A stretch of 64,000 nt of DNA from Pseudomonas sediminis (GTDB lineage: Bacteria > Pseudomonadota > Gammaproteobacteria > Pseudomonadales > Pseudomonadaceae). This document shows positions 10,433 to 19,867 of the stretch, one piece after another. The stretch is from positions 2,914,001-2,978,000 of the forward strand of contig NZ_CP154631.1 in assembly GCF_039555755.1 (NCBI RefSeq). The letters are read 5' to 3'. The stretch's first letter is position 1. Each line of letters begins with the position of its first letter. Position numbers and translations under genes: made by a program. Below the pieces are notes generated by a model. The model was not told the DNA's origin, did not search any database, and saw only the letters and a program-made list of their open reading frames with translations.

Positions 10433-10975
10433 ATGAATAAATCACTGTTGGTAGGTGCCGTACTGGGTGCTGTGGGTGTGACCGCTGGTGGTGCTGTTGC
10501 CACGTACAGTCTGGTTGATCGTGGTCCGGACTACGCCGAGGTGCTGGCCGTAACCCCGATCAATGAAACCGTGAAAACGCCGCGCGAAGTGTGCAAGGAC
10601 GTGGCGGTTACCCGTCAGCGTCCGGTACAGGATCAGCACCAGATTGCCGGTACTGCCATCGGCGCCATCGCGGGTGGTCTGCTGGGTAACCAGATCGGCG
10701 GCGGCACTGGCAAGAAGATCGCTACAGTAGCCGGTGCAGTTGGCGGCGGTTATGCCGGCAACAAGGTTCAGGAGGGCATGCAGCAGCGTGACACCTACAC
10801 CACCACTGAAACCCGCTGCAACACTGTGACCGATACCAGCGAGAAACTGGTGGGCTACGACGTGAAGTACCAGCTGGGTGAAAAGGTCGGCAACGTGCGC
10901 ATGGATCGTGATCCGGGCAGCCGTATCCCGGTCAACAAACAGGGTGAGCTGGTACTGGTGCAGCAGGCCCAGTAA
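10433..10975 (+). CDS. Glycine-zipper 2TM domain envelope protein
   Basis: A 180-residue envelope protein. An N-terminal hydrophobic signal or anchor (residues 5-27) is rich in Gly and Ala. A glycine-zipper block follows at about 72-118, with repeated GxxxG spacing (GTAIGAIAGGLLGNQIGGGTGKK and AGAVGGGYAGNK). A C-terminal region contains a Cys pair separated from the zipper. There is no lipobox Cys at a normal signal-peptide site, unlike SlyB or Pal-type lipoproteins of this superfamily. Related proteins are cell-envelope integrity or outer-membrane proteins, but the function is unknown. It is a single gene between two terminators. Confidence 0.75.
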   Translation: MNKSLLVGAVLGAVGVTAGGAVATYSLVDRGPDYAEVLAVTPINETVKTPREVCKDVAVTRQRPVQDQHQIAGTAIGAIAGGLLGNQIGGGTGKKIATVAGAVGGGYAGNKVQEGMQQRDTYTTTETRCNTVTDTSEKLVGYDVKYQLGEKVGNVRMDRDPGSRIPVNKQGELVLVQQAQ

Positions 10976-10985
10976 GAATCTGGAG

Positions 10986-11019
10986 CAATAAAAAACGCCC
11001 CTCGGGGCGTTTTTTATTG
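10986..11019. terminator. Bidirectional terminator between the glycine-zipper gene and suhB
   Basis: A near-perfect palindrome, AAAAAACGCCCC-TC-GGGGCGTTTTTT, has A/T tails on both sides and lies between two convergent genes. It can stop transcription from either strand. Confidence 0.9.
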
Positions 11020-11031
11020 CTCGACGGAAGC

Positions 11032-11847
11032 TCAGCGCTTCATCGAGGGCGCCAGGTGTGGCTGGATCGCAGTCAGTACGGCCTTGAAGCATTTGGTGTT
11101 GCCGGCAACGATCTGGCCTTTCTCGAGGAATTCATGACCACCGGTGAAATCGCTGACCAGGCCGCCTGCTTCCTGAATCAGCAGGGCGCCAGCTGCCATG
11201 TCCCACTCGGACAGGCCGAACTCCCAGAAGGCGTCGTAGCGGCCGGCTGCGACATAAGCCAGATCCAGGCTGGCGGCACCGGCACGGCGTAAGCCGGCGG
11301 TCTGGCCGACCAGGCTACGGAACATGCCCAGGTAGTTCTCGAGGTTATCCAGCTGCTCGTTGCGGAACGGGAAGCCAGTGCCCAGCAGTGCGCCGTCCAG
11401 GCTCTTGCGGTTGCTCACGCGCAGGCGGCGGCCATTGAGGGCGGCGCCACGGCCACGGCTGGCGGTGAATTCTTCCTGGCGCACCGGGTCGAGGACGATG
11501 GCGTGCTCGAGGCGGCCGCGGTATTTGCAGGCGATGCTGATGGCGAAGTGCGGAACACCGCGGATGAAGTTGGTGGTGCCGTCCAGCGGATCGATGATCC
11601 ACTGATAGTCGGCGCCATCGCCGCTACCCTCAAGCACGCCACCTTCTTCGCCCAGGAAACTGTGGGTCGGGTAGGCCTTGCGAATGGCTTGGACGATCAT
11701 CAGCTCGGCGGCCTTGTCGACCTCGGTGACGTAATCCTTGGCATCCTTCTCGTCTACCGAGATGACATCCAGGCGCTCGATGGAGCGAAAGATCATTTCA
11801 CCGGCGCTGCGAGCGGCGCGCAGGGCGATATTCAGCATGGGCTGCAT
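11032..11847 (-). CDS. suhB: Inositol-1-monophosphatase family protein SuhB
   Basis: A magnesium-dependent phosphatase of the inositol monophosphatase family; in gammaproteobacteria SuhB also binds RNA polymerase in rRNA antitermination complexes. The 271-residue protein has the metal-site motifs FLGEEGG (about 64-70), DPLDGTTNF (about 84-92) and the C-terminal WDMAAGALLIQEAGG. The start MQPMLNIALRAARSAGEM is the usual family N terminus; the frame stays open upstream but runs into the trmJ promoter region. It is divergent from trmJ. Confidence 0.95.
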   Translation of the reverse strand: MQPMLNIALRAARSAGEMIFRSIERLDVISVDEKDAKDYVTEVDKAAELMIVQAIRKAYPTHSFLGEEGGVLEGSGDGADYQWIIDPLDGTTNFIRGVPHFAISIACKYRGRLEHAIVLDPVRQEEFTASRGRGAALNGRRLRVSNRKSLDGALLGTGFPFRNEQLDNLENYLGMFRSLVGQTAGLRRAGAASLDLAYVAAGRYDAFWEFGLSEWDMAAGALLIQEAGGLVSDFTGGHEFLEKGQIVAGNTKCFKAVLTAIQPHLAPSMKR

Positions 11848-11981
11848 GGGAGGTTCACCTGGGGCGTTAAAGAAAGCCGGCCATGTTAGCAGAAAACCGT
11901 TGCCGATGAAGCGCCGTCTGTACCCCGCATGGCAATCACACAAGGGCTTGGGTAAGATCGTTGCCCTAATCGTTTCTGAGA

Positions 11982-12770
11982 GTGTCTGCGTTGCTGGACA
12001 ATATTCGCGTCGTTTTGGTGGGCACCAGTCATCCGGGCAATATCGGCGGTGCTGCGCGGGCGATGAAAAACATGGGCTTGTCGCGTCTGGTGCTGGTCGC
12101 GCCGGAGGATTTTCCCAGTGCTGACGCCGTGGCGCGCGCGTCCGGTGCGACCGATGTGCTGGATGCTGCGCAGGTCGTTGGTAGTCTTGAAGAGGCGCTG
12201 GTCGGTTGCACTCTGGTGATTGGTACCAGTGCACGTGATCGGCGTATTCCCTGGCCGCTGCTGGATCCGCGCGAGTGCGGCGTGGCCAGTTGTGAGCAGG
12301 CCGCTGCTGGTAGCGAAGTGGCGTTGGTCTTCGGTCGTGAATACGCCGGTTTGACCAACGAGGAACTGCAGCGATGTCAATACCACGTGCATATCCCGTC
12401 CAACCCTGAGTTCAGTTCGCTGAACCTGGCGGCGGCGGTGCAGGTGCTGGCCTATGAGGTGCGCATGGCCTGGTTGGCGGCTTCGAGTCTGCCGACCAAG
12501 GCGGAGAAGCTTGAGGCGACCACGATGCGCAATTCGCAGGCGGCGACGGCAGATGAGCTGGAGTCCTTCTACGGACATTTGCGTCGAGTTCTGGTGATGA
12601 TCGGTTTTCTCGATCCACAGAGGCCGCGGCACCTGATGACTCGCTTGCGTCGGCTATATGGGCGCAGTGCGGTGAGCAAGTTGGAGATGAATATCCTGCG
12701 CGGCATCCTTACCGAGACAGAGAAGGCCGTGCGTGGAGAGCCTCATAAACAGGGGAAGTCTGATGTTTGA
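11982..12770 (+). CDS. trmJ: tRNA (cytidine/uridine-2'-O-)-methyltransferase TrmJ
   Basis: TrmJ is a SPOUT-class enzyme that 2'-O-methylates position 32 of several tRNAs using SAM. The 262-residue protein uses a GTG start and shows the SPOUT motifs [19 protein letters not shown] at about 17-35, [14 protein letters not shown] near 120, and the knot motif [23 protein letters not shown] near 140-162. It overlaps cysE by 8 bp. trmJ upstream of cysE and iscR is the normal order in pseudomonads. Confidence 0.94.
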   Translation: MSALLDNIRVVLVGTSHPGNIGGAARAMKNMGLSRLVLVAPEDFPSADAVARASGATDVLDAAQVVGSLEEALVGCTLVIGTSARDRRIPWPLLDPRECGVASCEQAAAGSEVALVFGREYAGLTNEELQRCQYHVHIPSNPEFSSLNLAAAVQVLAYEVRMAWLAASSLPTKAEKLEATTMRNSQAATADELESFYGHLRRVLVMIGFLDPQRPRHLMTRLRRLYGRSAVSKLEMNILRGILTETEKAVRGEPHKQGKSDV

Positions 12771-13542
12771 ACGCATTCGAGAGGATATACAGAGCGTTTT
12801 TCACCGTGACCCGGCGGCGCGCAATGCCTTCGAGGTGGTGACCTGCTATCCGGGACTGCATGCGGTATGGCTGCATCGTGTGGCGCATGCATTGTGGCGT
12901 TCGGGCTGGAAGTGGCTGGCGCGCGTGGTGTCCAACTTCGGGCGCTGGATGACCGGTATCGAAATTCACCCGGGGGCGAAGATCGGGCGACGCTTCTTCA
13001 TCGACCATGGCATGGGCATTGTCATCGGCGAGACTGCCGAGATCGGTAATGACGTCACGCTCTATCAGGGCGTGACTCTGGGTGGCACCAGTTGGAACAA
13101 GGGCAAGCGCCATCCCACTCTGGAGGATGGTGTTGTGGTTGGCGCTGGCGCCAAGGTGCTGGGGCCGTTCACGGTCGGTGCCGGGGCCAAGATCGGTTCC
13201 AATGCGGTGGTGACCAAGGCTGTGCCGGCGGGGGCGACTGCGGTCGGCATTCCCGGCAAGATCATCGTCAAGTCCGATGACGAGCAGGAAGCCAAGCGTC
13301 AGGCCATGGCCGAGAAGATCGGTTTCGATGCTTATGGTGTCGGTCAGGACATGCCCGACCCGGTAGCGCGCGCCATCGGCCAGTTGCTCGATCATCTGCA
13401 TGCTGTCGACGGGCGGCTCGAGGATGTCAACAAGGCGCTGGACTCGATGGATTGCGACTACCGCGCCAAGGCGCTGCCTGCACTGCGTGACGAAGACTTC
13501 GCCGAGGTGTGCAAGGGGCAGGGCGACAAGCCTGCTGCCTGA
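12763..13542 (+). CDS. cysE: Serine O-acetyltransferase CysE
   Basis: CysE acetylates L-serine with acetyl-CoA, the first step of cysteine synthesis; cysteine then supplies sulfur to IscS encoded downstream. The 259-residue protein starts [13 protein letters not shown], with an N-terminal helical region followed by hexapeptide repeats of the left-handed beta-helix fold ([32 protein letters not shown]). The ATG lies within the last codons of trmJ. The C-terminal extension past the beta-helix is longer than in the enteric enzyme's core. A terminator separates it from iscR. Confidence 0.93.
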   Translation: MFERIREDIQSVFHRDPAARNAFEVVTCYPGLHAVWLHRVAHALWRSGWKWLARVVSNFGRWMTGIEIHPGAKIGRRFFIDHGMGIVIGETAEIGNDVTLYQGVTLGGTSWNKGKRHPTLEDGVVVGAGAKVLGPFTVGAGAKIGSNAVVTKAVPAGATAVGIPGKIIVKSDDEQEAKRQAMAEKIGFDAYGVGQDMPDPVARAIGQLLDHLHAVDGRLEDVNKALDSMDCDYRAKALPALRDEDFAEVCKGQGDKPAA

Positions 13543-13552
13543 TGCGCGCAGG

Positions 13553-13583
13553 GGCGGCATTTGCTATGATGCCGCCTCTTTTT
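13553..13583 (+). terminator. Terminator after cysE
   Basis: GGCGGCAT and ATGCCGCC form an 8-bp stem with an 8-nt loop followed by TCTTTTT. It lies 11 bp past the cysE stop and separates cysE from the iron-sulfur operon. Confidence 0.8.
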
Positions 13584-13614
13584 GCGGTCAATCCTGAGTA
13601 AATCAATCGGTCTT

Positions 13615-13647
13615 ATAGTTGACTTAAATACTCGGGAATCGCATACT
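13615..13647 (+). promoter_or_regulatory. iscR promoter with IscR type 1-like operator
   Basis: Positions 13615-13639 match 22 of 25 bases of the type 1 IscR consensus as I remember it (ATASYYGACTRWWWYAGTCRRSTAT). The differences are at bases 11, 17 and 23. The site overlaps a -35 hexamer TTGACT (13619-13624), which with CATACT (13642-13647) makes a 17-bp-spaced promoter. Repressor bound there would block RNA polymerase, fitting autorepression of the operon by [2Fe-2S]-IscR. Confidence 0.8.
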
Positions 13648-13679
13648 TCGTCGCAATTCAGTGATTCCGTGGTAGAGCC

Positions 13680-14171
13680 ATGCGACTGACCACCAAAGGC
13701 CGTTACGCCGTTACCGCCATGCTAGATCTGGCGTTGCACGCACAGCACGGTCCCGTTTCCCTGGCCGATATATCCGAGCGGCAGGGCATCTCCCTGTCTT
13801 ATCTCGAGCAACTGTTCGCCAAGCTGCGCCGTGGCAGTCTGGTTTCCAGTGTTCGCGGGCCGGGTGGCGGCTATCAGCTTTCGCGTGACATGCGCGGCAT
13901 TCAGGTGGCTCAGGTGATCGATGCGGTCAACGAGTCGGTAGATGCCACGCGTTGCCAGGGGCAAGGTGATTGCCACTCTGGTGACACCTGTCTGACCCAT
14001 CACCTGTGGTGCGATCTCAGTCAGCAGATTCATGAGTTCCTCAGTGGCATCAGCCTGGCTGATCTGGTTGCGCGCCATGAGGTTCAAGAGGTCGCGTTGC
14101 GCCAGGACCAGCGCCGCTGCAATGGCAGGACGCCGCGCCTGGATAAGATTGAAGCGTCTGCCATCGACTGA
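13680..14171 (+). CDS. iscR: Iron-sulfur cluster-responsive transcriptional regulator IscR
   Basis: An Rrf2-family winged-helix regulator that senses cellular Fe-S status and represses the isc operon when it holds a [2Fe-2S] cluster. The 163-residue protein has the DNA-binding segment [29 protein letters not shown] at about 38-66. The three cluster cysteines are at 92, 98 and 104 ([14 protein letters not shown]), with a following His. It is the first gene of the operon and lies behind an IscR-like operator. Confidence 0.97.
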   Translation: MRLTTKGRYAVTAMLDLALHAQHGPVSLADISERQGISLSYLEQLFAKLRRGSLVSSVRGPGGGYQLSRDMRGIQVAQVIDAVNESVDATRCQGQGDCHSGDTCLTHHLWCDLSQQIHEFLSGISLADLVARHEVQEVALRQDQRRCNGRTPRLDKIEASAID

Positions 14172-14201
14172 GCAGGGCGTTTGCCTGATAGGAGAAACCC
14201 A

Positions 14202-15416
14202 ATGAAATTGCCCATTTATCTCGATTATTCCGCCACCACGCCGGTAGATCCGCGTGTTGCGCAGAAGATGAGTGAATGCCTGCTGGTCGACGGTAACTTT
14301 GGCAACCCGGCTTCGCGCTCCCACGTGTTCGGCTGGAAGGCCGAAGAGGCGGTGGAAAATTCCCGTCGCCAGGTCGCCGAACTGGTCAATGCTGATCCGC
14401 GTGAGATCGTCTGGACCAGCGGTGCTACCGAGTCCGACAACCTGGCGATCAAGGGCGTAGCGCATTTCTATGCCAGCAAGGGCAAGCACATCATTACCTC
14501 GAAGATCGAGCACAAGGCGGTACTGGATACCACTCGCCAGCTCGAGCGTGAAGGTTTCGAAGTGACCTATCTGGAGCCGGGCGAAGACGGCCTGATTACA
14601 CCAGCTATGGTCGAGGCGGTGCTGCGCGATGACACCACCCTGGTGTCGCTCATGCACGTCAACAACGAAATTGGCACCATCAACGACATCGCTGCCATCG
14701 GCGAGCTGACCCGATCGCGCGGTGTGCTGCTGCACGTCGATGCCGCGCAGTCCACCGGCAAGGTCGAAATCGATCTGGAAAAGATGAAGGTCGATCTGAT
14801 GTCCTTCTCCGCGCACAAGACCTACGGCCCCAAGGGCGTCGGTGCCCTTTACGTGCGCCGCAAGCCGCGTGTGCGTCTGGAAGCGCAGACTCACGGCGGC
14901 GGTCACGAGCGCGGTATGCGCTCGGGCACCCTGGCCACTCACCAGTGCGTAGGTATGGGTGAAGCATTCCGTATCGCCAAGGAAGAGATGGCGGCAGAGA
15001 ACCAGCGTATCGCGGCTCTGCGTGATCGTTTCTACCGCCAGTTGGAAGATATGGAAGAGCTGTACGTAAATGGCAGTCTGACTGCTCGCGTGCCGCACAA
15101 CCTTAACCTGAGTTTCAACTACGTCGAGGGTGAGTCGCTGATCATGGCGCTCAAGGATCTCGCTGTATCGTCCGGTTCGGCTTGCACCTCGGCTTCCCTG
15201 GAGCCGTCCTACGTGCTGCGCGCCCTGGGCCGCAATGATGAACTGGCACACAGCTCGATCCGCTTCACCTTCGGTCGTTTCACCACCGAAGAAGAGGTCG
15301 ACTACGCCGCTGCCAAGGTCCGTGAGGCCGTGGACAAGCTGCGCGAGCTGTCGCCCCTGTGGGATATGTTCAAAGAAGGTGTCGACATTTCTTCCGTGGA
15401 ATGGGCAGCACACTAA
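14202..15416 (+). CDS. iscS: Cysteine desulfurase IscS
   Basis: A PLP enzyme that removes sulfur from cysteine and passes it as persulfide to IscU, to tRNA thiolation and to other acceptors. The 404-residue length is standard. The PLP lysine is K206 in [12 protein letters not shown] and the persulfide cysteine is C328 in [15 protein letters not shown]. The ATG is preceded by AGGAGA. A shorter protein is chosen over an in-frame upstream start because [19 protein letters not shown] is the conserved N terminus. Confidence 0.98.
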   Translation: MKLPIYLDYSATTPVDPRVAQKMSECLLVDGNFGNPASRSHVFGWKAEEAVENSRRQVAELVNADPREIVWTSGATESDNLAIKGVAHFYASKGKHIITSKIEHKAVLDTTRQLEREGFEVTYLEPGEDGLITPAMVEAVLRDDTTLVSLMHVNNEIGTINDIAAIGELTRSRGVLLHVDAAQSTGKVEIDLEKMKVDLMSFSAHKTYGPKGVGALYVRRKPRVRLEAQTHGGGHERGMRSGTLATHQCVGMGEAFRIAKEEMAAENQRIAALRDRFYRQLEDMEELYVNGSLTARVPHNLNLSFNYVEGESLIMALKDLAVSSGSACTSASLEPSYVLRALGRNDELAHSSIRFTFGRFTTEEEVDYAAAKVREAVDKLRELSPLWDMFKEGVDISSVEWAAH

Positions 15417-15426
15417 AAGCTGCCGA

Positions 15427-15456
15427 GGCGAATCGCTTGGTTTCAAGCGGTTCGCC
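15427..15456 (+). promoter_or_regulatory. Stem-loop between iscS and iscU
   Basis: GGCGAATCGCTTG pairs with CAAGCGGTTCGCC (one G-T pair) around a GTTT loop, with no T-run after it. It therefore looks like an mRNA-processing or stability structure in the isc transcript rather than a terminator. Confidence 0.5.
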
Positions 15457-15490
15457 GGAGAGCGGCACCTGATGAGAGAGGAAGTACAAC

Positions 15491-15877
15491 ATGGCTTACA
15501 GTGACAAGGTCATCGACCACTACGAAAATCCGCGTAACGTCGGCAAGCTTAACGCCGAAGATCCTGACGTTGGTACCGGCATGGTCGGTGCGCCGGCCTG
15601 TGGCGACGTGATGCGCCTGCAGATCAAGGTCAGCGAAAGTGGCGTTATCGAAGACGCCAAGTTCAAGACCTACGGCTGCGGCTCGGCTATCGCCTCCAGC
15701 TCCCTCGCGACCGAGTGGATGAAGGGCAAGACCCTCGATGAGGCCGAAAGCATCAAGAACACCCAGCTCGCCGAAGAACTGGCCCTGCCGCCCGTGAAAA
15801 TCCACTGCTCTGTACTCGCTGAAGATGCCATCAAGGCTGCTGTGCGCGACTACAAGCAGAAGAAAGGCTTGCTCTGA
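15491..15877 (+). CDS. iscU: Fe-S cluster assembly scaffold IscU
   Basis: The scaffold on which IscS-derived sulfur and iron are built into [2Fe-2S] clusters before chaperone-driven transfer. The 128-residue protein has the three ligand cysteines C37 (GAPACGDV), C63 (TYGCGSA) and C106 ([10 protein letters not shown]), the Asp next to C37, and the LPPVK motif bound by HscA just before C106. It has a strong Shine-Dalgarno (GAGAGGAAG). A stem-loop separates it from iscS. Confidence 0.98.
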   Translation: MAYSDKVIDHYENPRNVGKLNAEDPDVGTGMVGAPACGDVMRLQIKVSESGVIEDAKFKTYGCGSAIASSSLATEWMKGKTLDEAESIKNTQLAEELALPPVKIHCSVLAEDAIKAAVRDYKQKKGLL

Positions 15878-15890
15878 TACGAGGTTTGTA

Positions 15891-16214
15891 ATGGCCATCA
15901 CCATGTCTGAAGCAGCTGCCCGCCACGTGCAACGCTCTCTTGAAGGGCGCGGCAAGGGCGAGGGCATTCGCCTCGGGGTGCGCACTACCGGTTGCTCCGG
16001 CCTGGCCTACGTGCTCGAGTTCGTCGATGAGCTGGCGGCAGAGGATCAGGTATTCGAGAGCCATGGCGTCAAGGTGATCATCGATCCCAAGAGCCTGGTC
16101 TATCTCGATGGCACCGAGTTGGACTTCGTCAAGGAAGGCCTCAACGAGGGCTTCAAGTTCATCAACCCTAACGTGCGCGGCGAATGCGGTTGCGGCGAAA
16201 GCTTCAACGTTTGA
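15891..16214 (+). CDS. iscA: Iron-sulfur cluster assembly protein IscA
   Basis: An A-type carrier that receives clusters from the scaffold and delivers them, especially for [4Fe-4S] maturation. The 107-residue protein has the ligand cysteines C35 (TTGCSGLAY), C99 and C101 (ECGCGESF). It begins 13 bp after iscU. I took [13 protein letters not shown] as the start because the frame upstream lies in iscU. Confidence 0.97.
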   Translation: MAITMSEAAARHVQRSLEGRGKGEGIRLGVRTTGCSGLAYVLEFVDELAAEDQVFESHGVKVIIDPKSLVYLDGTELDFVKEGLNEGFKFINPNVRGECGCGESFNV

Positions 16215-16223
16215 GGCGCTCGC

Positions 16224-16745
16224 GTGGGTAATCCTTGTCATTTCGCCCTATTCGACCTGCAGCCGAGCTTTCGTCTGGATCTGGATCAACTGGCTGCTCG
16301 CTACCGCGAGCTGGCGCGCCAGGTTCATCCGGATCGTTTCGCCGATGCCGGTGAGCGTGAGCAGCGCCTGGCGCTTGAGCGCTCGGCCTGCCTCAACGAG
16401 GCGTATCAGGTTCTGAAAACGCCGTCTCAGCGTGCCCGCTACCTGCTGGCCATGCGTGGCCCCGAGTTGCCGCTGGAAGTGACGGTGCAGGATCCGGATT
16501 TTCTCCTGCAGCAGATGCAGCTGCGCGAAGAGCTGGAAGAGCTGCAGGACGACGCCGACCTGGCTGGTGTCGCGGTCTTCAAGCGTCGTCTGAAGACCGC
16601 TCAGGAGGCGCTCAATGAGTGCTTCGCGGCATGCTGGGACGACGATGCTCGTCGCGAAGAGGCTGAGCGTCTGATGCGCCGCATGCAGTTCCTCGACAAG
16701 CTCTCCCATGAAGTGCGCCAACTAGAAGAGCGCCTCGACGATTAA
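16224..16745 (+). CDS. hscB: Fe-S co-chaperone HscB
   Basis: A J-domain co-chaperone that brings IscU to HscA and stimulates its ATPase. The 173-residue protein has the HPD motif at about 35-37 (ARQVHPDRF) and a C-terminal three-helix IscU-binding domain. It starts with GTG 9 bp after iscA. The length and N-terminal [15 protein letters not shown] match the family. Confidence 0.96.
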   Translation: MGNPCHFALFDLQPSFRLDLDQLAARYRELARQVHPDRFADAGEREQRLALERSACLNEAYQVLKTPSQRARYLLAMRGPELPLEVTVQDPDFLLQQMQLREELEELQDDADLAGVAVFKRRLKTAQEALNECFAACWDDDARREEAERLMRRMQFLDKLSHEVRQLEERLDD

Positions 16746-16790
16746 CCTGTGGGTTGCCTCGGCAGCCTGCCTGATGATTTCAAGAAGACC

Positions 16791-18656
16791 ATGGCCTTAT
16801 TGCAGATCGCCGAGCCAGGACAGAGCCCGCAACCGCACCAGCGTCGGCTGGCAGTGGGCATTGACCTTGGCACCACCAATTCACTGGTCGCTGCTGTGCG
16901 CAGTGGTCTGGCCGAGCCTCTGGCCGATGCTGCCGGCGAGGTCATCCTGCCTTCGGCGGTGCGTTATCACGCCACCAGCATCGAGGTCGGCGAGTCGGCC
17001 AAACTGGCGGCCGCCAGCGATCCGCTCAATACCGTGCTGTCGGTCAAGCGCCTGATGGGGCGGGGTATCGCCGACGTGCATCAGCTCGGCGAACAAATGC
17101 CTTATCGCTTCGCTGCAGGCGAGTCGCACATGCCCTTCATCGAGACGGTGCAGGGGGCGAAAAGCCCGGTCGAAGTCTCGGCGGAAATTCTCAAGACCCT
17201 GCGCTTGCGCGCTGAACAGACCTTGGGCGGTGAGTTGGTCGGTGCGGTGATTACCGTTCCGGCTTATTTCGATGACGCTCAGCGTCAGGCCACCAAGGAT
17301 GCTGCGCGTCTGGCTGGCCTGACCGTTCTGCGTCTGCTCAATGAGCCTACTGCCGCTGCAGTCGCCTATGGTCTGGATCAGAAAGCCGAGGGCGTGGTTG
17401 CTATTTATGACCTCGGCGGTGGCACTTTCGACATTTCCATCCTGCGCCTGACCGGAGGTGTATTCGAGGTGCTGGCTACCGGCGGCGACAGTGCGCTGGG
17501 CGGTGACGACTTCGATCATGCCGTAGCCGACTGGATCATCCAGCAGGCCGGTATTTCCAGTGATCTCGATCCGTCGACCCAGCGTAGCCTGCTGCAGACT
17601 GCCTGTGCGGCCAAAGAGGGACTGACGGACGCTGATAGCGTCGAGCTGAGCCATGGTGAGTGGCGAGGTTCGTTGTCGCGCACGCAGTTCGAGGCGCTGA
17701 TCGAGCCGATGCTGGCGCGCAGTCTCAAGGCTTGTCGTCGTGCTGTGCGTGATTCCGGCGTCGAGCTGGAAGAGGTGGGTGCAGTCGTCATGGTCGGTGG
17801 CTCCACCCGTGTCCCGGGTGTGCGTGAGGCCGTCGGCGAGCTGTTCGGTCGGGCGCCGCTGACCAATATCGATCCGGATCAGGTGGTGGCTATTGGTGCT
17901 GCGATCCAGGCCGACGCCCTGGCGGGCAATCAGCGTGATGACGGCGAGGAGTTGCTCCTGCTGGACGTGATCCCCCTGTCGCTCGGCCTGGAAACCATGG
18001 GCGGGCTGATGGAGAAGGTGATCCCGCGTAATACCACCATCCCGGTGGCGCGTGCGCAGGAGTTCACCACCTACAAGGATGGCCAGACGGCCATGATGAT
18101 TCACGTGCTGCAGGGTGAGCGCGAACTGATCGCTGATTGCCGCTCCCTGGCACGTTTCGAGTTGCGCGGTATTCCGCCGATGGTGGCGGGGGCTGCGAAG
18201 ATCCGCGTGACCTTCCAGGTCGATGCCGACGGCCTGCTTAGTGTCGCAGCGCGTGAGCTGAGCTCTGGGATTGAGGCGAGTATTCAGGTCAAGCCGTCTT
18301 ATGGCCTGACCGATGGCGAAATTGCACGCATGCTGCAGGACTCCTTCCAGAATGCTGGAGGCGACAAGGCTGCCCGCGTGCTGCGTGAGCAGCTGGTCGA
18401 TGGTCAGCGCCTGGTCGAGGCCGTCGAGGCGGCGCTGCAGGCCGATGGCGAGCGTTTGCTGGATGCCGAGGAGCGCGAGGTCATCGAGCTGCAGGTGCAG
18501 GAATTACGCGATTTGCTGGCGGGCAATGATGGCCTGGCGATCGAGCGGCAGACCAAGCGGCTGTCGCAGGTCACTGATGCTTTCGCGGCTCGCCGCCTGG
18601 ATTCGACGGTAAAAGCCGCGCTGGCAGGGCGCAATCTGAATGAGATCGAGGAATAA
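16791..18656 (+). CDS. hscA: Fe-S protein assembly chaperone HscA
   Basis: A specialised Hsp70 that uses ATP to release clusters from IscU. The 621-residue protein has the phosphate-1 motif [12 protein letters not shown] near residue 22, phosphate-2 [14 protein letters not shown] near 205, and [14 protein letters not shown] in the nucleotide-binding domain, then a substrate-binding domain. I used [11 protein letters not shown] as the start, the form usual in pseudomonads; an in-frame GTG at 16749 abuts hscB. The gene lies between hscB and fdx as expected. Confidence 0.97.
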   Translation: MALLQIAEPGQSPQPHQRRLAVGIDLGTTNSLVAAVRSGLAEPLADAAGEVILPSAVRYHATSIEVGESAKLAAASDPLNTVLSVKRLMGRGIADVHQLGEQMPYRFAAGESHMPFIETVQGAKSPVEVSAEILKTLRLRAEQTLGGELVGAVITVPAYFDDAQRQATKDAARLAGLTVLRLLNEPTAAAVAYGLDQKAEGVVAIYDLGGGTFDISILRLTGGVFEVLATGGDSALGGDDFDHAVADWIIQQAGISSDLDPSTQRSLLQTACAAKEGLTDADSVELSHGEWRGSLSRTQFEALIEPMLARSLKACRRAVRDSGVELEEVGAVVMVGGSTRVPGVREAVGELFGRAPLTNIDPDQVVAIGAAIQADALAGNQRDDGEELLLLDVIPLSLGLETMGGLMEKVIPRNTTIPVARAQEFTTYKDGQTAMMIHVLQGERELIADCRSLARFELRGIPPMVAGAAKIRVTFQVDADGLLSVAARELSSGIEASIQVKPSYGLTDGEIARMLQDSFQNAGGDKAARVLREQLVDGQRLVEAVEAALQADGERLLDAEEREVIELQVQELRDLLAGNDGLAIERQTKRLSQVTDAFAARRLDSTVKAALAGRNLNEIEE

Positions 18657-18659
18657 TTG

Positions 18660-19001
18660 ATGCCGCAGGTAATTTTTCTGCCTCACGAGCGATTCTGCCC
18701 GGATGGTCTGGTGGTAGAGGCTGAGCCTGGTGTTTCCATCCTCGAGCTGGCGCACGAGCACCATATCGAGATGGAAAGCGCTTGTGGCGGTGTGTGTGCC
18801 TGCACCACCTGTCACTGCATCGTGCGCGAAGGTTTCGATTCGCTGAACGAGGCGGATGAGTTGGAAGAGGATTATCTGGACAAGGCTTGGGGGCTCGAGG
18901 CTCAGTCGCGCCTGGCCTGTCAGGCTATCGTTGGTGAGGAAGATATCACCGTCGAGATTCCCAAATATTCGCTTAACCACGCAGCCGAAGCGCCGCACTG
19001 A
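18660..19001 (+). CDS. fdx: ISC-type [2Fe-2S] ferredoxin Fdx
   Basis: A small electron carrier that donates electrons during cluster assembly. The 113-residue protein has the ligands C42, C48 and C51 in SACGGVCACTTCHC and C87 in RLACQAI, plus the acidic region LNEADELEED. The ATG is 3 bp after the hscA stop, so translation is coupled. Confidence 0.97.
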   Translation: MPQVIFLPHERFCPDGLVVEAEPGVSILELAHEHHIEMESACGGVCACTTCHCIVREGFDSLNEADELEEDYLDKAWGLEAQSRLACQAIVGEEDITVEIPKYSLNHAAEAPH

Positions 19002-19009
19002 CAGGCAGC

Positions 19010-19056
19010 TCCCTCATCCGGCGCTTCGCGCCACCTTCTCCCAAAGGGAGAAGGGC
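19010..19056. repeat. Intergenic repeat fragment between fdx and iscX
   Basis: The stretch contains CCGGCGCTTCGCGCCACC and then CTTCTCCC-AAA-GGGAGAAG, two short hairpins of a kind often scattered between proteobacterial genes. It lengthens the fdx-iscX gap to about 106 bp, longer than the usual spacing. I see no gene in it. Confidence 0.5.
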
Positions 19057-19107
19057 CCAGATAAAGTTGTCGCTACGCGACTTTCACGTTAAGCAGGAAG
19101 CATGATC

Positions 19108-19308
19108 ATGAGTCTGAAATGGGCCGATGTACTGGACATTGCCATCGAGCTGAGCGAGCAGAAGCCGGATGTCGATCCGCGCTACGTGAACTTCGTCGAT
19201 CTGCACCGTTGGGTCGTGTCCTTGCCGCAGTTTTCCGATGACCCGCAACGCGGGGGGGAGAAAGTGCTGGAGGCAATACAGGCCGCCTGGATCGAAGAGC
19301 TCGATTGA
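19108..19308 (+). CDS. iscX: Fe-S assembly protein IscX
   Basis: A small acidic protein that binds IscS and iron and modulates cluster assembly. The 66-residue protein MSLKWADVLDIAIELSEQKP carries the conserved DPRYVNFVDLHRWV and the C-terminal LEAIQAAWIEEL. The ATG at 19108 is spaced 7 bp from AGGAAG; a closer in-frame ATG at 19102 is less likely. It ends the isc operon. Confidence 0.93.
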   Translation: MSLKWADVLDIAIELSEQKPDVDPRYVNFVDLHRWVVSLPQFSDDPQRGGEKVLEAIQAAWIEELD

Positions 19309-19347
19309 AACAGGCGCTTACGGCGCCCGCCCTACGCTTTTAACTGG

Positions 19348-19377
19348 AACCCGCGTATAATTCGCGGGTTTAATTTT
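19348..19377 (+). promoter_or_regulatory. Palindrome between iscX and ndk with TATAAT in its loop
   Basis: AACCCGCG and CGCGGGTT form an 8-bp stem whose loop is TATAATT, followed by TAATTTTT. It can act as the terminator of the isc operon, while the loop sequence is a perfect -10 hexamer at a suitable distance (about 50 bp) from the ndk start. I did not find a convincing -35 hexamer. Confidence 0.5.
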
Positions 19378-19409
19378 TCGCTTTAACCCTAAAGTTTCTG
19401 GAGCTTCAC

Positions 19410-19841
19410 ATGGCTGTTCAACGTACTTTCTCCATCATCAAGCCTGACGCCGTTGCCAAGAACGTCATCGGTGAGATCACCACCCGTTTCGAAAAAGCCG
19501 GCCTGCGCGTTGTCGCTTCGAAGATGGTGCAACTGTCCGAGCGCGAAGCCGCTGGTTTCTACGCTGAGCACAGCGAGCGTGGCTTCTTCAAGGATCTGGT
19601 TGCCTTCATGACTTCCGGCCCGGTCATCGTTCAGGTTCTGGAAGGCGAAAACGCCGTTGCCAAGAACCGTGAACTGATGGGTGCCACCAACCCGAAAGAA
19701 GCCGCTGCCGGCACCATCCGTGCTGACTTCGCCGTTTCCATCGACGAAAACGCTGTTCACGGTTCGGATTCCGAAGCCTCCGCAGCTCGCGAGATCGCTT
19801 ACTTCTTCTCCGCTACCGAGCAGTGCGCGCGCATTCGCTGA
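19410..19841 (+). CDS. ndk: Nucleoside diphosphate kinase
   Basis: Ndk transfers the gamma phosphate of ATP to NDPs through a phospho-histidine, keeping the NTP pools balanced. The 143-residue protein has the N-terminal [14 protein letters not shown] and the active-site His117 in NAVHGSDS. A Shine-Dalgarno-like CTGGAG precedes the ATG. Codon use looks like that of a highly expressed gene. Confidence 0.98.
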   Translation: MAVQRTFSIIKPDAVAKNVIGEITTRFEKAGLRVVASKMVQLSEREAAGFYAEHSERGFFKDLVAFMTSGPVIVQVLEGENAVAKNRELMGATNPKEAAAGTIRADFAVSIDENAVHGSDSEASAAREIAYFFSATEQCARIR

Positions 19842-19867
19842 TTGGCGATTGAAGCGAGGGTGAAGCC

